From Streptosporangiaceae bacterium (GTDB taxonomy: Bacteria; Actinomycetota; Actinomycetes; Streptosporangiales; Streptosporangiaceae), in assembly GCA_025964695.1 (NCBI GenBank), contig JAOPYK010000108.1, forward strand, positions 1 to 34,909: a DNA stretch of 34,909 nt. The letters are read 5' to 3'. The notes below the pieces were generated by a model. That model did no database searches. It saw only the letters and a program-made list of their open reading frames with translations, and was not told the origin of the DNA. Below are positions 7,889-16,728 of the stretch, one piece after another; positions within the stretch are counted from its first letter, which is position 1; the number at the start of each line of letters is the position of its first letter. The position numbers were made by a program, and so were the translations under genes.

Positions 7889-9541
7889 TCAGGGCGCGGG
7901 GAGGACGGTGGCGCCCTCCATGTTCCCGGATTGCAGGTGCTCCCACATGTAGCGGCGGCGGGGCTTGCCGCTGGACGTGCGCTGGATGAGCCCATGCCCG
8001 ACCACGATGGTGATGTCGACGTCGTCGCCCAGCCTGCGGCCCAGTACCCGGCGGGCGTCATCGGCCCACGGTGCCTCGCTGGTCTCGGCGAACAGCGCCA
8101 CCCCCTTGGTCCCGGCTCCCGGGACGCTGACGATGACGATCCGGCCCTTGCCCAGCCCGGTGACCTCGGCCAGCCGGGATTCGAGATCCTCGACATAGAC
8201 CGACCGGCCCCGGACCTTGATGCTGTCGCCCATCCGGCCCAGGACGAACAGCTGTCCCTCATGGAAGAACCCGGCGTCACCGGTGTAGACCTTGCCGTCC
8301 ATGAACCGGGTGGACTTGCCCTCGGCGCCGGCGTGGTAGCCCTCGCAGACCGACGCTCCGCCGACGACGATCTCGCCCAGGTGGCCGTCGGGCAGTTCGC
8401 GGAGATCATCGTCGACGATCGTCACCGCGACGTCCTCCTCGGGTGTCCCGCAGCCGACCACCCAGCCGGTCTTGGCGCCGACCGACGCGGGGCCGAGCGT
8501 GTGCTGCTCCAGAATGCGGACCGGCCGCCCGAACGCCAGTGACTCGTTGTCGGGCCGAATGGCCAGCGGATCCCGCTGCACGTTGTCGAGCGTCACCAGC
8601 AGGGTGGTCTCGGCCATGCCGTACGCGGGCTTGAAGGCGTGCCGGGAGAAGCCGTACGGCTCGGCCAGCCGGGCGAAGGCCTCGAGCGAGTGCGGGTCGA
8701 TGGGCTCGGCGCCGATGAGCGCCGTCTTCCAGCCGGAAAGGTCCAGACCCTCCAGCTGCTCGGGCTTGATCCGGCGGGCGGCGTAGGCGTAGGCGAACGG
8801 CGGTGCGGCGGTGTGCTTGGCCCGGTTGAAGCACTCGAGCCAGCGTGCCGGGTCACGGATGAAGTGATCCGGCCGCATCAGCCACAGGTTGGCCTGATTG
8901 GCCAGGGGGGTGAGAAAGCAGCCGATCAGACCCATGTCGTGGTAGAGCGGCAGCCAGGAGGCGACGTCGTCGTCCTCGTGGAACCCGGCCACGCGGGCGA
9001 TCAGTTCGATGTTGGCCTCGAGATTGTCCCAGGAGACCCGTACGCCGCGCGGCTCCCCGCTGGAGCCCGAGGTGAACTGCAGGATGGCCAGCTCGCCGAT
9101 GTCGGCCAGGTTCGCCTCCACGCCCTCGCGCGGCTCCCAGGGCGAGCCCGGCAGACCCGCCGCCTCCAGGGCCCGGGCCGCCAGCGGGGTGAGGTGGCCG
9201 GAGGCGATGGTCAGTTTCGGATCGGCCTGCCGGAGGATCGCCGCCACGTGGGCCACGTAGTCGTCACCGTCCTGGAAGAGCGGCGGGGTGATGAGGCACA
9301 TGGTCGCACCGGCGGCCCAGACTCCGAAGTACGTCTCGACACAGGTGAAATCGGTGGGGATGATCGCGCACACCACGTCACCCGGCCGGATCCCGTCCGC
9401 GATGAGGGCGCCCGCCACCCGGCGTGCGGCCGAGGCTATCTCGCTGTACTCCCGGAACTCCCAGCCGCCGTCGTCGGCGGCGAGATGGACACCGCGTCCA
9501 GCCCGCGGCTTGTCCAGCCAGTCCCGCAGCGTAGAAGCCAT
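7889..9541 (-). CDS. Fatty acyl-AMP ligase-like / acyl-CoA synthetase (FadD family)
   Basis: A 550-residue AMP-forming ligase. The phosphate loop is LQFTSGSSGEPRG (about 152-165), followed by SWLPLYHDMGLIG, which is characteristic of fatty acyl-AMP ligases (FAAL). AYGMAETTLLV gives the A5 region and VYTGDAGF the A7 aspartate, and the C-terminal lysine motif SSGKPRRR (about 524) is intact. FAALs adenylate a fatty acid and hand it to an acyl carrier protein or enzyme; whether this one also makes CoA esters depends on a FAAL insertion I cannot judge without alignment. The ATG at 9541 is preferred (AAAGGGA upstream) over longer GTG/ATG options reaching 9598. It is the first gene of a two-gene unit with the fused hydrolase/ligase, suggesting lipid activation and acyl transfer in envelope or storage lipid metabolism. 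Confidence 0.87.
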   Translation of the reverse strand: MASTLRDWLDKPRAGRGVHLAADDGGWEFREYSEIASAARRVAGALIADGIRPGDVVCAIIPTDFTCVETYFGVWAAGATMCLITPPLFQDGDDYVAHVAAILRQADPKLTIASGHLTPLAARALEAAGLPGSPWEPREGVEANLADIGELAILQFTSGSSGEPRGVRVSWDNLEANIELIARVAGFHEDDDVASWLPLYHDMGLIGCFLTPLANQANLWLMRPDHFIRDPARWLECFNRAKHTAAPPFAYAYAARRIKPEQLEGLDLSGWKTALIGAEPIDPHSLEAFARLAEPYGFSRHAFKPAYGMAETTLLVTLDNVQRDPLAIRPDNESLAFGRPVRILEQHTLGPASVGAKTGWVVGCGTPEEDVAVTIVDDDLRELPDGHLGEIVVGGASVCEGYHAGAEGKSTRFMDGKVYTGDAGFFHEGQLFVLGRMGDSIKVRGRSVYVEDLESRLAEVTGLGKGRIVIVSVPGAGTKGVALFAETSEAPWADDARRVLGRRLGDDVDITIVVGHGLIQRTSSGKPRRRYMWEHLQSGNMEGATVLPAP

Positions 9542-9909
9542 CCCATGTCCCTTTCCCATGCCCGTGCCCCGGCGGGCTCCGCGGACGCACAGCACCACGG
9601 CCCGCCGGTTTCACCGGCCGGCCGCGTGTACCGTCACGTATGTGACCCGAGGGTAACTTCACCAGCGAGCCCATATCTTCGTCAACCTGCGAGAAGCGGG
9701 AAATTCCCGCCCTCCGGGCACCGCGCCGCACCCGACCCCATTGAGCTCCTGTTATCTGAGCTCCTGTTATCTGAGCTCCTGTTATCTGAGCTCCTGTTAT
9801 GCCGGGGCATGAGACTATGCAGGCCCGGCGTGCCTTCGCCCGCGACGGCCGGCCCCGCCGCGGCCCAGGCCGCCCGGGAGGGTGATCGGCCGGCCCCGGT
9901 CGTGTCGGG
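9542..9909. other. Intergenic region upstream of the AMP ligase gene: operator-like repeats, no gene
   Basis: This 368-base gap holds no credible gene. It contains GTCAC-GTAT-GTGAC (9633-9646), an inverted repeat about 95 bases upstream of the AMP-ligase start that could be an operator, and the 15-bp tandem array described separately. The end next to 9910 is GC-rich and lies downstream of the binding-protein stop. No strong intrinsic terminator was recognised there. Confidence 0.5.
9742..9801. repeat. Four tandem copies of a 15-bp unit
   Basis: The unit TGAGCTCCTGTTATC starts at 9742, 9757, 9772 and 9787. The first three copies are identical and the fourth differs only in its last base. Each unit junction creates GTTATCTG, an octamer that recurs with the same 15-bp spacing at 13715 and 13730. 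The array lies about 200-260 bases upstream of the AMP-ligase start and about 110 bases beyond the binding-protein gene. Confidence 0.95.
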
Positions 9910-11190
9910 CTACCGGTAGCAGGGCGCCTTCAGGTCGTAGGCCTGGGCGGTCGGCCCGGCGAAGAAGTCCTTGACCACCTTGATCCCGGTGTACTCCCCC
10001 GGGGCCGGCCGGCCGATGACCGTCTGCCGGAAGGCGGTGGAGTTCGGGGAACCGGCGAAGTTGCCCGCCTTGGTGGGAAGGATGCCCTCGTAGTCGATCG
10101 TGCTGACCTCCTTGACCGCCTTGAGCAGGCCCGCCCGGGTGAGGTCCTTGTCCGCCGCCGCCTTCTGCAGGATCGCCTTGAGCGGGTAGGAGAACGTCCA
10201 GCCGGAGGTGTAGCTGTCGGAGGGGTCTACCTGGCCGATGGCCCTGCGCATGGCGGTGTGCCCCGGCGAGTCGGTGGCGAACGGCTTCCAGGGGGCCGAC
10301 ACCAGGTACTGCGCCTTGAGGGCCGCGCCGGCCGGCCCCTTGAGAAGTTCCTTGGTCCACGACGGGCTGGTCCCGATGTAGCGGCCGTGGAAACCCCGGG
10401 CGGCGGCCTGCCCGACGACCGCGGCGGCGTCCGCGGGGCTGGTGGTCAGGATGACGAGATCGGGTTTGGCCTTGACCAGCGCGCTGATCGCGGCCCTCTG
10501 CTGGTCCTTGCCCTGCCCGGTCGGCTGGTCGGAGAACGACAGCTTGTGCGCCCGGGCCGCGATCTTCGCCCCGGCCGAGGCGTCGCCGCCGTAGTCACTG
10601 GCGTAGTGCACCGCCATGACGCTCTTGATCCCGTACGTGTCGACGGCGTAGTCGACGGAGTTCATCGACTCGAAGCAGTAGCTGGCGCCCGACTCGAGGA
10701 TGTTGTCCTCGAACTTCCACTGCGAGATCCACGACAGCGGCACGGCGACGGTCTTGGTCGCCCGCAGGTCCGGCAGGATCGCGGCGGTCGTCGGTGAGCC
10801 GAACGTCTGCGCGAACGCCAGTACCTTGTCCTTGATCTCCTGATAACGCTGCACCTGGGTGGGGACGTCGTACTTGTTGTCCCGCAGATAGGTGGTCACG
10901 TCGATGTCGTAGTCACCGATGCCGCCCTGCTCGTTGACGCGGTTCCAGAAGGCCTGCTGCGCCCGGGTGACCGGCACCGCGACGGGCGTGAAGGGCCCCG
11001 CGGTCAGGTCCGACAGGCTGCCGAGGTAGATGCAGCCGTGCTTGTGGTTCACCGCGTGCGGGCACGGCTTCGTGGTCACGCCGGGTGCCACGCCGGGACC
11101 TCCGGCACCGCCCGAGGCGTTCCCGCATCCTGACAGGCCCAGGACCACCGCCGTCAGCAGTGATCCGAGCCTTCGGGTACGTCGTGTCAC
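9910..11190 (-). CDS. Type I periplasmic binding lipoprotein (LivK/urea-binding-like)
   Basis: A 426-residue extracellular solute-binding protein of the branched-chain amino acid/amide type. The signal peptide (RRTRRLGSLLTAVVLGL) ends in a lipobox LSGC, so it is a predicted lipoprotein. The mature part has the two-lobed pattern of this fold, with segments such as GIKSVMAVHYASDYGG and a hinge before the second lobe; several Cys residues could form disulfides. The GTG at 11190 is chosen because AGGAGG lies 5-6 bases upstream. No permease or ATPase gene accompanies it. Instead it follows the DUF742 and histidine kinase genes with a 35-base gap, so it may present a ligand to the sensor system and not act in transport. 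That role is an inference. Confidence 0.85.
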   Translation of the reverse strand: MTRRTRRLGSLLTAVVLGLSGCGNASGGAGGPGVAPGVTTKPCPHAVNHKHGCIYLGSLSDLTAGPFTPVAVPVTRAQQAFWNRVNEQGGIGDYDIDVTTYLRDNKYDVPTQVQRYQEIKDKVLAFAQTFGSPTTAAILPDLRATKTVAVPLSWISQWKFEDNILESGASYCFESMNSVDYAVDTYGIKSVMAVHYASDYGGDASAGAKIAARAHKLSFSDQPTGQGKDQQRAAISALVKAKPDLVILTTSPADAAAVVGQAAARGFHGRYIGTSPSWTKELLKGPAGAALKAQYLVSAPWKPFATDSPGHTAMRRAIGQVDPSDSYTSGWTFSYPLKAILQKAAADKDLTRAGLLKAVKEVSTIDYEGILPTKAGNFAGSPNSTAFRQTVIGRPAPGEYTGIKVVKDFFAGPTAQAYDLKAPCYR

Positions 11191-11225
11191 GACAGCCTCC
11201 TGTGCATCCATCCCCGGCGTCCCTG

Positions 11226-11606
11226 TCAGAGCGCATGGAGTCCATCGATCACTTGCTCCAGCACACTGGCGCTGGGGAACCGGGCCACCGGCTCGGGTTG
11301 CCGCACGATGACGAGCCGCTGGTCGGCCAGATCGCCGAGCAGGACCCGCACCACGTCGACGGGGAGGTCCAGTTCGGCGGCGACCTCCGCCACCGACAGC
11401 GGAGACCTGCAGAGCCGCAGGATCGTGTGGTGCTCCGGGCCACCCTGGAAACGCCCCGGCGGCGGGCCGTCCGCGGTCTCGATCAGGGCGATCAGATCCA
11501 ACCCGCCACCGTCATGGCGGGTCCGCCCGCCGGTGAGCGCGTAGGGACGGACGATGGGGTCGGCCTCGACGTCGGCCCACTCCTCCTCGTCATCCGGCGG
11601 TGGCAT
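11226..11606 (-). CDS. cvnC: DUF742 protein (conservon CvnC-like)
   Basis: A 126-residue cytoplasmic protein of the DUF742 family. It starts with an acidic stretch, then IVRPYALTGGRT, a family hallmark, and ends in a winged-helix-like region (VAEVAAELDLPVDVVRVLLGDL, in parts). In Streptomyces conservons CvnC sits between the roadblock protein CvnB and the GTPase CvnD, downstream of sensor CvnA. Here it directly follows the sensor kinase and overlaps its end by 17 bases, while cvnB and cvnD are absent nearby. The ATG at 11606 is preferred; a GTG at 11612 is also in frame. It probably takes part in signal relay from the kinase-like sensor. Confidence 0.85.
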   Translation of the reverse strand: MPPPDDEEEWADVEADPIVRPYALTGGRTRHDGGGLDLIALIETADGPPPGRFQGGPEHHTILRLCRSPLSVAEVAAELDLPVDVVRVLLGDLADQRLVIVRQPEPVARFPSASVLEQVIDGLHAL

Positions 11607-13599
11607 CGTCACCCACCGGCTGCGTACGGTTGAGGGAGGAGGTCACCACCTCGGCGGCAGGGCCGTCATCCGGAAGAACGGTGATGATCCCGGACGGGAT
11701 CAGGACGATGGCCGTGGTGCCGCCGTACGCCGATCTGCGCAAGGTGACCTTGACGCCGTGCCGCTGGGCGAGCCGAGCCACCACGAACAGGCCCAGCCGG
11801 GCACTGTCGAACAGGTCGAACTCGGGAGGCTCGGCCAGCCGCTCGTTGATCCCGGCCAGGGTCTCGTCATCGTCGATGCCCAGCCCGCGGTCCTCGATCT
11901 CGAGCACGAATCCGTGCACGACCAGCTCACCTCTCACCTGCACCGGAAGCTCCGGCGGCGAGAAGACGGTGGCGTTCTCGATCAGTTCGGCGAACAGGTG
12001 GATGATGTCCGCGACGGCGGCGCCGACCACGGCGACCGGGGGCAGCGGTGCGACCCGTACCCGCGTGTAGTCCTCGATCTCGGCCACGGCGGCACGCGCC
12101 ACGTCGACCACCGGCACCGGGCGGCGCCAGGTGCGGCCGGACGGTCTGCCGGACAGGATGACCAGGCCCTCCGCGTGCCTGCGCATGCGGGTCGCGAGAT
12201 GGTCCAGCCGGAACAGGTCGGCCAGTTCGTCGGCGTCGTCGACCCGTCGTTCCATGTCGTCGAGGAGGCGCAGCAGCCGGTGGAGCAGGACCTGGTTGCG
12301 CCGGGCGAGGTTCAGGAATACCTCGCTGAGCCCCTGCCTGGCCGCCGCCTCGCTCACGGTCGCTGTGATGACGGCCCGGCGCGCCTGGAGGAAGGCGTCG
12401 TAGATCCGCCGGACCTCGCTGACGGTGAAGTCGAAGACCGGAGCGCCGTGATCCGGGTCGACCTTCTCTCCGCGCCGGACCAGCGCGGTCACCTCCGGAA
12501 GCCGGTCGTGGGCGAACTCGTCGACCGCCCCCGCCATGCTGCGGCTCTCCCCGATCAGCCGGCGGCCCAGCCGAAACGCGATGACGGTCGAGACGACGAC
12601 CGCGATCAAGCCGAGACCGCCCGCCAGCGCGAGCCGCAGGATCACCCAGGCGGCATACGACTCGGCACGCTCGGAAGTGCCCGCCCGAGCGGTCGCCTCG
12701 AGATCGACCAGGCTCGCCACCACGGACTCCGAGGCCGTGTGCCAGGACCCGACGTCGACGGGGAGTTCCTTGTCCGGCACGGCGCGGGTCACCAGCGTGT
12801 CCTCGAGCGCACGGAAGCGGCCGAACTCGGGGCCGGCGCTGAGCCCGTCGAACCGCGCCCGGTCCGCCGCCGGGAGTGCCCGGACCGCATCCTGGTAGAG
12901 GAACCTCTGGGCGCCCACGAGCTGAACGAACTGAGCGTGCTCGGCGGCGCTGAACCGGCCCGCGGCCAGCGCCCCGGTGAGCAGCGCGTCCTCCCGGGAG
13001 AGGTTCTCCCGGGCGCGTTCCAGCTCGGTGATCGTCCACGTCTGCTTCGCGATCACTGGGTCGTTCGGAGACGCCCCATCGAAGATTCCGGAGGCGTCGT
13101 CGATGAGCGAGTTGAACTGGGCGAAGGCCTGCTGACGGTCGACGGCCCGTCCATCGACCAGGCGGCGCAGGCCGTCGAGCTCGACCAGCCGCACCGAAAG
13201 GGCGTCCACCCTGCGCCCGCTCTCGGCGGTGCTCGCGTTTCGCGCGTTGCCGTCGGCGGTCGATCGCCGGAAGTCCGCGCGGGCCTGATCGGTGCGTTTC
13301 CGCTGTGCTTCGAACCCCTCCCGGCCGACCGTCAGGTCACCGCCCAGATAGGCGAGCGACTGCCTGCGCTCGTTCTGCAACGCGCTGATCAGCGCCTCCG
13401 TCGGCCGGACGACCCTGGAGTCAAAGGCCGTGGCCTTGAGCGACCGCAGGCTGTCCCCGAGCGTGACGGTCACGGCAAAACCCCACAGCGCCACCAGTGC
13501 GAGCAGGGGCACGGCCAGCAGGATGAAGATCTTCGCTTTGATCGACCGGCTCTTGACCCTGAGGCCTCGGAACCGCGGCGCACGGGGGAAACGCGACAT
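11590..13599 (-). CDS. cvnA: Nitrate/nitrite-type (NIT domain) sensor histidine kinase, conservon CvnA-like
   Basis: A 669-residue membrane sensor. The first membrane helix is at about 20-45 (FILLAVPLLALVALWGF); a long extracytoplasmic NIT-like helical domain follows (about 50-315, with NERRQSLAYLGG), then a second helix near 317-345 (LALAGGLGLIAVVVSTVIAF) and a linker. The ATPase domain (about 500-640) has N-box FAELIENATVFSPPE, IEDRGLGI and GLFVVARLAQRHG. A clear phosphorylatable H-box of classical kinases was not seen, as usual for CvnA proteins. It is the first gene of the unit and overlaps the DUF742 gene. CvnA proteins act as membrane sensors coupled to small GTPase-type complexes; the ligand is unknown, and the adjacent binding lipoprotein is a candidate partner. 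Confidence 0.9.
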   Translation of the reverse strand: MSRFPRAPRFRGLRVKSRSIKAKIFILLAVPLLALVALWGFAVTVTLGDSLRSLKATAFDSRVVRPTEALISALQNERRQSLAYLGGDLTVGREGFEAQRKRTDQARADFRRSTADGNARNASTAESGRRVDALSVRLVELDGLRRLVDGRAVDRQQAFAQFNSLIDDASGIFDGASPNDPVIAKQTWTITELERARENLSREDALLTGALAAGRFSAAEHAQFVQLVGAQRFLYQDAVRALPAADRARFDGLSAGPEFGRFRALEDTLVTRAVPDKELPVDVGSWHTASESVVASLVDLEATARAGTSERAESYAAWVILRLALAGGLGLIAVVVSTVIAFRLGRRLIGESRSMAGAVDEFAHDRLPEVTALVRRGEKVDPDHGAPVFDFTVSEVRRIYDAFLQARRAVITATVSEAAARQGLSEVFLNLARRNQVLLHRLLRLLDDMERRVDDADELADLFRLDHLATRMRRHAEGLVILSGRPSGRTWRRPVPVVDVARAAVAEIEDYTRVRVAPLPPVAVVGAAVADIIHLFAELIENATVFSPPELPVQVRGELVVHGFVLEIEDRGLGIDDDETLAGINERLAEPPEFDLFDSARLGLFVVARLAQRHGVKVTLRRSAYGGTTAIVLIPSGIITVLPDDGPAAEVVTSSLNRTQPVGDDATAG

Positions 13600-13714
13600 G
13601 AGCGGCAGGCCTCCCGAGGCGCGACATCGTTCTCACAAAGTGACCGGATCGTACTCCGGTGCTCACTGATCAGCGTGGTTCTTGCGGCGAGCCGGTAGCG
13701 ATCGTTGCATCCGT

Positions 13715-13743
13715 GTTATCTGGGTCACGGTTATCTGGGACAC
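13715..13743. repeat. Direct repeat of GTTATCTGGG-(T/A)-CAC, 15-bp period
   Basis: GTTATCTGGGTCAC (13715-13728) is followed one base later by GTTATCTGGGACAC (13730-13743). The pair lies in the divergent region between the sensor kinase (start 13599) and the exported-protein gene (start 13858). The shared octamer and spacing match the array at 9742-9801, suggesting binding sites for one factor. CTGATCAG, an 8-bp palindrome, lies at 13666-13673. Confidence 0.6.
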
Positions 13744-13857
13744 GAAATTCGCGCACATTGCGCGTGCAGCCGGTACGACACCGGCAGAGTTCCACAGAGT
13801 TTCGCCAAGAACGTCTCCTAGCTTCTCCGGCGTACCCCCGGATGAGGAGGCAGACAG

Positions 13858-14259
13858 ATGAGACGCAAGATCCTGACCGGCGTCGGGCTGGCCACCGTGC
13901 TCACCCTGAGCGCGGGCGCCCCAGCGGCCTCGGCGGACTCGCCCACGCCCGGCCCGTCGGCTCCCGGCCCGCAGGCCAAGCCGGACCTGACGAAGCGGGC
14001 CGCCCGGCTGTGCAAGCGAGTGCCCAAGGTCGAGCAGCGGGTGACCCGGCTGACCGCCAGGTTCTCCGGCGACCCCAACACACGCGGCTCGGTGCTGTGG
14101 CTGCAGGCGAAGGCGGACAAGGTGCGGCCCAAGGACGCCGCGCTGGCCGACATCATCGACGGCCGGGCGAAGATCCGGCAGTCCCGGCTGGCCACGCTCA
14201 AGCTCCGTGCGGACCAGCTGCCGAAGGTCGCCGCCTGGTGCAAGGCCCACGGCCGATGA
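13858..14259 (+). CDS. Small exported protein of unknown function
   Basis: A 133-residue protein with a clear Sec signal peptide (RRKILTGVGLATVLTLSAG, probable cleavage after ASA) and a Pro-rich linker (about 28-42). The mature domain is basic and helical with two Cys (LCKRVPKVEQ and AAWCKAHGR), which could form one disulfide. The ATG at 13858 has GAGGAGG upstream. I do not recognise a named family. The next gene overlaps it by ATGA, and the two-component genes follow 340 bases downstream on the same strand, so it may be a surface component of that stress module; this is a positional inference only. Confidence 0.8.
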   Translation: MRRKILTGVGLATVLTLSAGAPAASADSPTPGPSAPGPQAKPDLTKRAARLCKRVPKVEQRVTRLTARFSGDPNTRGSVLWLQAKADKVRPKDAALADIIDGRAKIRQSRLATLKLRADQLPKVAAWCKAHGR

Positions 14260-14471
14260 CCCGCCGCGCGCTCCTCGCGGCCGGCACACTGACCGCCGCC
14301 GTGCTGCTCTCCGGCTGCGGCGGCGCCGGTCACCAGGCGGCCCCTCCCCCGGCGAACACGAGCACCGGCACGACCGGTACCGGTCTGTCCGATCAGGAGA
14401 TCTCCGACATGGAGAAGATCGTGTCCGGGGCGGAGAGCGCCGCGGAGCAGGCCGCCGCCGCACCCGGCTGA
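14256..14471 (+). CDS. Small lipoprotein of unknown function
   Basis: A 71-residue predicted lipoprotein: signal RRALLAAGTLTAAVLL with lipobox LSGC, a Pro/Thr/Gly linker, then a short acidic helix (LSDQEISDMEKIVSGAE) and an Ala-rich end. Its ATG overlaps the stop of the preceding exported-protein gene as ATGA, which fixes the start and implies coupled translation. The reading frame extends upstream but there it is only a shadow of the preceding gene. No function can be assigned; the two products are probably a membrane-anchored and a secreted partner. Confidence 0.78.
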   Translation: MTRRALLAAGTLTAAVLLSGCGGAGHQAAPPPANTSTGTTGTGLSDQEISDMEKIVSGAESAAEQAAAAPG

Positions 14472-14479
14472 CCGTCCCG

Positions 14480-14519
14480 GCCGTGACAGGGGCGCGATAC
14501 CGGTACCCCCCGTCACGGC
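14480..14519 (+). terminator. Hairpin terminator after the lipoprotein gene
   Basis: GCCGTGACAGGGG (14480-14492) pairs with CCCCCGTCACGGC (14507-14519) with one mismatch, leaving a 14-base loop. It begins 8 bases after the lipoprotein stop and separates the exported pair from the response regulator gene. There is no T tract, as is common in high-GC actinobacteria. Confidence 0.65.
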
Positions 14520-14599
14520 AGGCGCGATGACGGGCCGCGGCGGAGGGCGGCGTTACGTACTGTGGTGAGCCATCACGCGCGTTCCACCCGGGAGCACTC

Positions 14600-15280
14600 A
14601 TGCAGCGGATTCTCGCCGTCGACGACGACCCGGCGATCCTTCGTGCGCTGCGGCGCGGGCTGGTGCTGGAGGGTTTCGAGGTCGACACCGCCGAGTCGGG
14701 AAGGGACGCGCTGGCGAGGATCGCGGCGGCCCCGCCCGACGCGGTCGTCCTGGACGTCTCCATGCCGGGTCTGTCGGGCATCGCCGTGTGCACCTCGCTG
14801 CGGGAGCATGGCGCCGAGGTACCGGTCCTGATGCTGTCGGCTCTGGACGAGGTCACCGACCGCGTCGCGGGACTGGCCGCCGGTGCCGACGACTATCTGG
14901 TCAAGCCGTTCGACCTGCGGGAACTGGCTATGCGGCTGCACGCGCTGCTGCGCCGCGTCCGGCCGGCCGCCGACTCCGGCAAGATCCGCGTCGGCCCGCT
15001 GACGGTCGATACCGGCGCCCGGCGGGTCACCGTCGACGGCCGGGAGGTGGAGTTGACCCGGCGCGAGTTCGACCTGCTGGAGGTGCTGACCCTGAACGCC
15101 GGCATCGTGCTTTCCCGCTCGGTGCTGCTGGAGCGGGTCTGGGGATACGACTTTGATGTCACCAGCAACGCCGTCGACACCTTCGCCGGATATCTGCGAC
15201 GCAAGCTGGAGGCGGGCGGTTCGCCACGTCTGCTGCACACGGTGCGCGGTGTCGGTTTCGTACTCCGGTCCGGCTCATGA
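14600..15280 (+). CDS. OmpR-family response regulator (MprA-like)
   Basis: A 226-residue regulator. The receiver domain (1-118) has the acidic pocket VDDD (7-10), phosphoacceptor Asp52 in VVLDVSMPG, and the conserved Lys in LVKPFD. A winged-helix DNA-binding domain follows (about 130-225), with [12 protein letters not shown] and YLRRKLE. The ATG at 14600 is preceded by GGGAG. Its stop overlaps the sensor-kinase ATG, so both are made together. With the trypsin/PDZ protease downstream the order matches mycobacterial mprA-mprB-pepD, an envelope-stress module; orthology is likely but not proven. Confidence 0.93.
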   Translation: MQRILAVDDDPAILRALRRGLVLEGFEVDTAESGRDALARIAAAPPDAVVLDVSMPGLSGIAVCTSLREHGAEVPVLMLSALDEVTDRVAGLAAGADDYLVKPFDLRELAMRLHALLRRVRPAADSGKIRVGPLTVDTGARRVTVDGREVELTRREFDLLEVLTLNAGIVLSRSVLLERVWGYDFDVTSNAVDTFAGYLRRKLEAGGSPRLLHTVRGVGFVLRSGS

Positions 15281-16710
15281 GGCTCTCCACGCGGTTCGCG
15301 CTCGCAATCGCGGTCCTGATCCCGGTGCTGGTGCTGCTGGCCGGGCTGCTCGTGCTGCGGCTGGCCTCGCATGATCTGCGGGCCGAACGAGATCGGCAGC
15401 TGACGGGCCGGTTGCAGGCCCTGACCCCGCTGGCGACGGCGTACGCCCAGCGCACCCGGCACCTGCGGGTACTGCCCGCGGAGGCGACCGCCGATCAGCT
15501 GGCGAAGGCGGCGGTGGGCAGCGGCGGGTTGTATCTGCAGGTGCCCGGAGGCGATCCTCTGATCATCGGAGCGATCCCCGACCCCACGACCCTCCCGGCC
15601 GCGACACCGGGCCCAGCCACGTTCTCCACGGCCGGGCACCGGCAATGGCGGTTCGTCGCCGCCGATCTGGGCCGGCGCGGCACCACCGCCCGGATGTGGG
15701 TGGTGGAGCCGGAGTCCCGGCTGGCCGCCCGGCTGAACCTGCTCCGGCGCCGGCTGCTGCTGGCCGCACTGCTCGCCGCCGGGGTCGGCGCGGCGGCGGG
15801 CTTCGCACTCGGACGGGTGGCGAGCCGCCCGCTGACCGTGCTGCGCAGGCAGGCACAGCTGATCGATACCACGCCGTACGAGGGGAACCGGCTGGCGACC
15901 GCCTCGGGGGTCGTCGAGGTCGACGACCTCGCCCGGCTGGTGAACGCGCTGCTGAATCGCCGGGACACGGCGGTGGCCCGGACCGGCGAGGCGCTGGAGA
16001 CCGCCCGTGCCTTCGCGGCGACGGCCGCCCACGAGCTGCGCACACCACTGACCAGCATGGGCACCAACCTCAGCCTGCTGGGCCATCCCGATCTCCCCGC
16101 AGACCAGCTGGACGAGGTCGTGGCCGACCTGAGCGCCGAGCACGCTCGGATGCAGGGACTGATCACGATTCTCCGGCATCTGGCCCAGGCGGAGCTGATC
16201 GATCCGGCCGCCTTCAGCACGGTGGACCTGGCGGAACTGGTCGAAGCCGCCGCCGAGGACGGCCGGCGACGCCACCAGAACGCCACGATCGAGGTGTCCT
16301 TCGTCGGCGACGTCATGGTGCACGGGTGGCTGGACGGGCTCCGGATGATCGTCGACAATCTGCTCGACAACGCCGCGATCCATGGCTCCGGCGGCCACGG
16401 GCAGGCCGCGATCAGCGTGAGCGTACGGTGTGCGGACCCGTACGCCGTGCTCACCCTGGACGACGCCGGGCCAGGCGTGCCACCCGAGCAGCGCCAAGCG
16501 GTCTTCGGCCGCTTCCACCGGCGCCGCGGCAGTCCGGGATCGGGGCTCGGCCTCACTCTGGTCCACCAGCAGGCCGCCCTGCACCAGGGGAACGTGCGGA
16601 TCAGCACCCCGCCGTCCGGCCCCGGCACCCGCATCGAACTCCGCCTGCCGCTGGTCGGCAGGCCCACCGCCCCGGTCGACACCCGCTCCTGGCTGGCCGG
16701 TGCTCGATAG
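15277..16710 (+). CDS. Sensor histidine kinase (HAMP, HisKA, HATPase), MprB-like partner
   Basis: A 477-residue membrane kinase. Helix one lies at about 7-29 ([19 protein letters not shown]) and helix two near 153-172 ([16 protein letters not shown]), enclosing a roughly 120-residue extracytoplasmic sensor. A HAMP-type linker follows. The H-box is [13 protein letters not shown] with phosphoacceptor His252, and the ATPase domain has N-box [20 protein letters not shown] and GSGLGLTLV. It overlaps the regulator gene as ATGA, so it is the cognate kinase. The protease gene 260 bases downstream, preceded by repeats, is the most likely target of the pair. Confidence 0.93.
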   Translation: MRLSTRFALAIAVLIPVLVLLAGLLVLRLASHDLRAERDRQLTGRLQALTPLATAYAQRTRHLRVLPAEATADQLAKAAVGSGGLYLQVPGGDPLIIGAIPDPTTLPAATPGPATFSTAGHRQWRFVAADLGRRGTTARMWVVEPESRLAARLNLLRRRLLLAALLAAGVGAAAGFALGRVASRPLTVLRRQAQLIDTTPYEGNRLATASGVVEVDDLARLVNALLNRRDTAVARTGEALETARAFAATAAHELRTPLTSMGTNLSLLGHPDLPADQLDEVVADLSAEHARMQGLITILRHLAQAELIDPAAFSTVDLAELVEAAAEDGRRRHQNATIEVSFVGDVMVHGWLDGLRMIVDNLLDNAAIHGSGGHGQAAISVSVRCADPYAVLTLDDAGPGVPPEQRQAVFGRFHRRRGSPGSGLGLTLVHQQAALHQGNVRISTPPSGPGTRIELRLPLVGRPTAPVDTRSWLAGAR

Positions 16711-16728
16711 GTATGGCTGGTATCAGCG

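Noticed and set aside
7789-8409. 207-residue N-terminal extension of the hydrolase/ligase fusion protein
   Set aside because: It is antisense-frame shadow of the preceding AMP-ligase gene; the ATG at 7788 with GGAGG starts the family's normal N-terminus.
9633-9646. GTCAC-GTAT-GTGAC as a CRP-type site
   Set aside because: CRP sites read TGTGA-N6-TCACA, the opposite orientation; kept only as an unnamed inverted repeat.
9742-9801. 15-bp tandem array as a CRISPR
   Set aside because: The units are directly contiguous, with no spacers, and no cas genes are present.
10257-14856. Several long open frames antisense to the sensor kinase, binding protein and regulator
   Set aside because: High GC keeps antisense frames open; these products are Arg/Pro/Gly-rich without domains.
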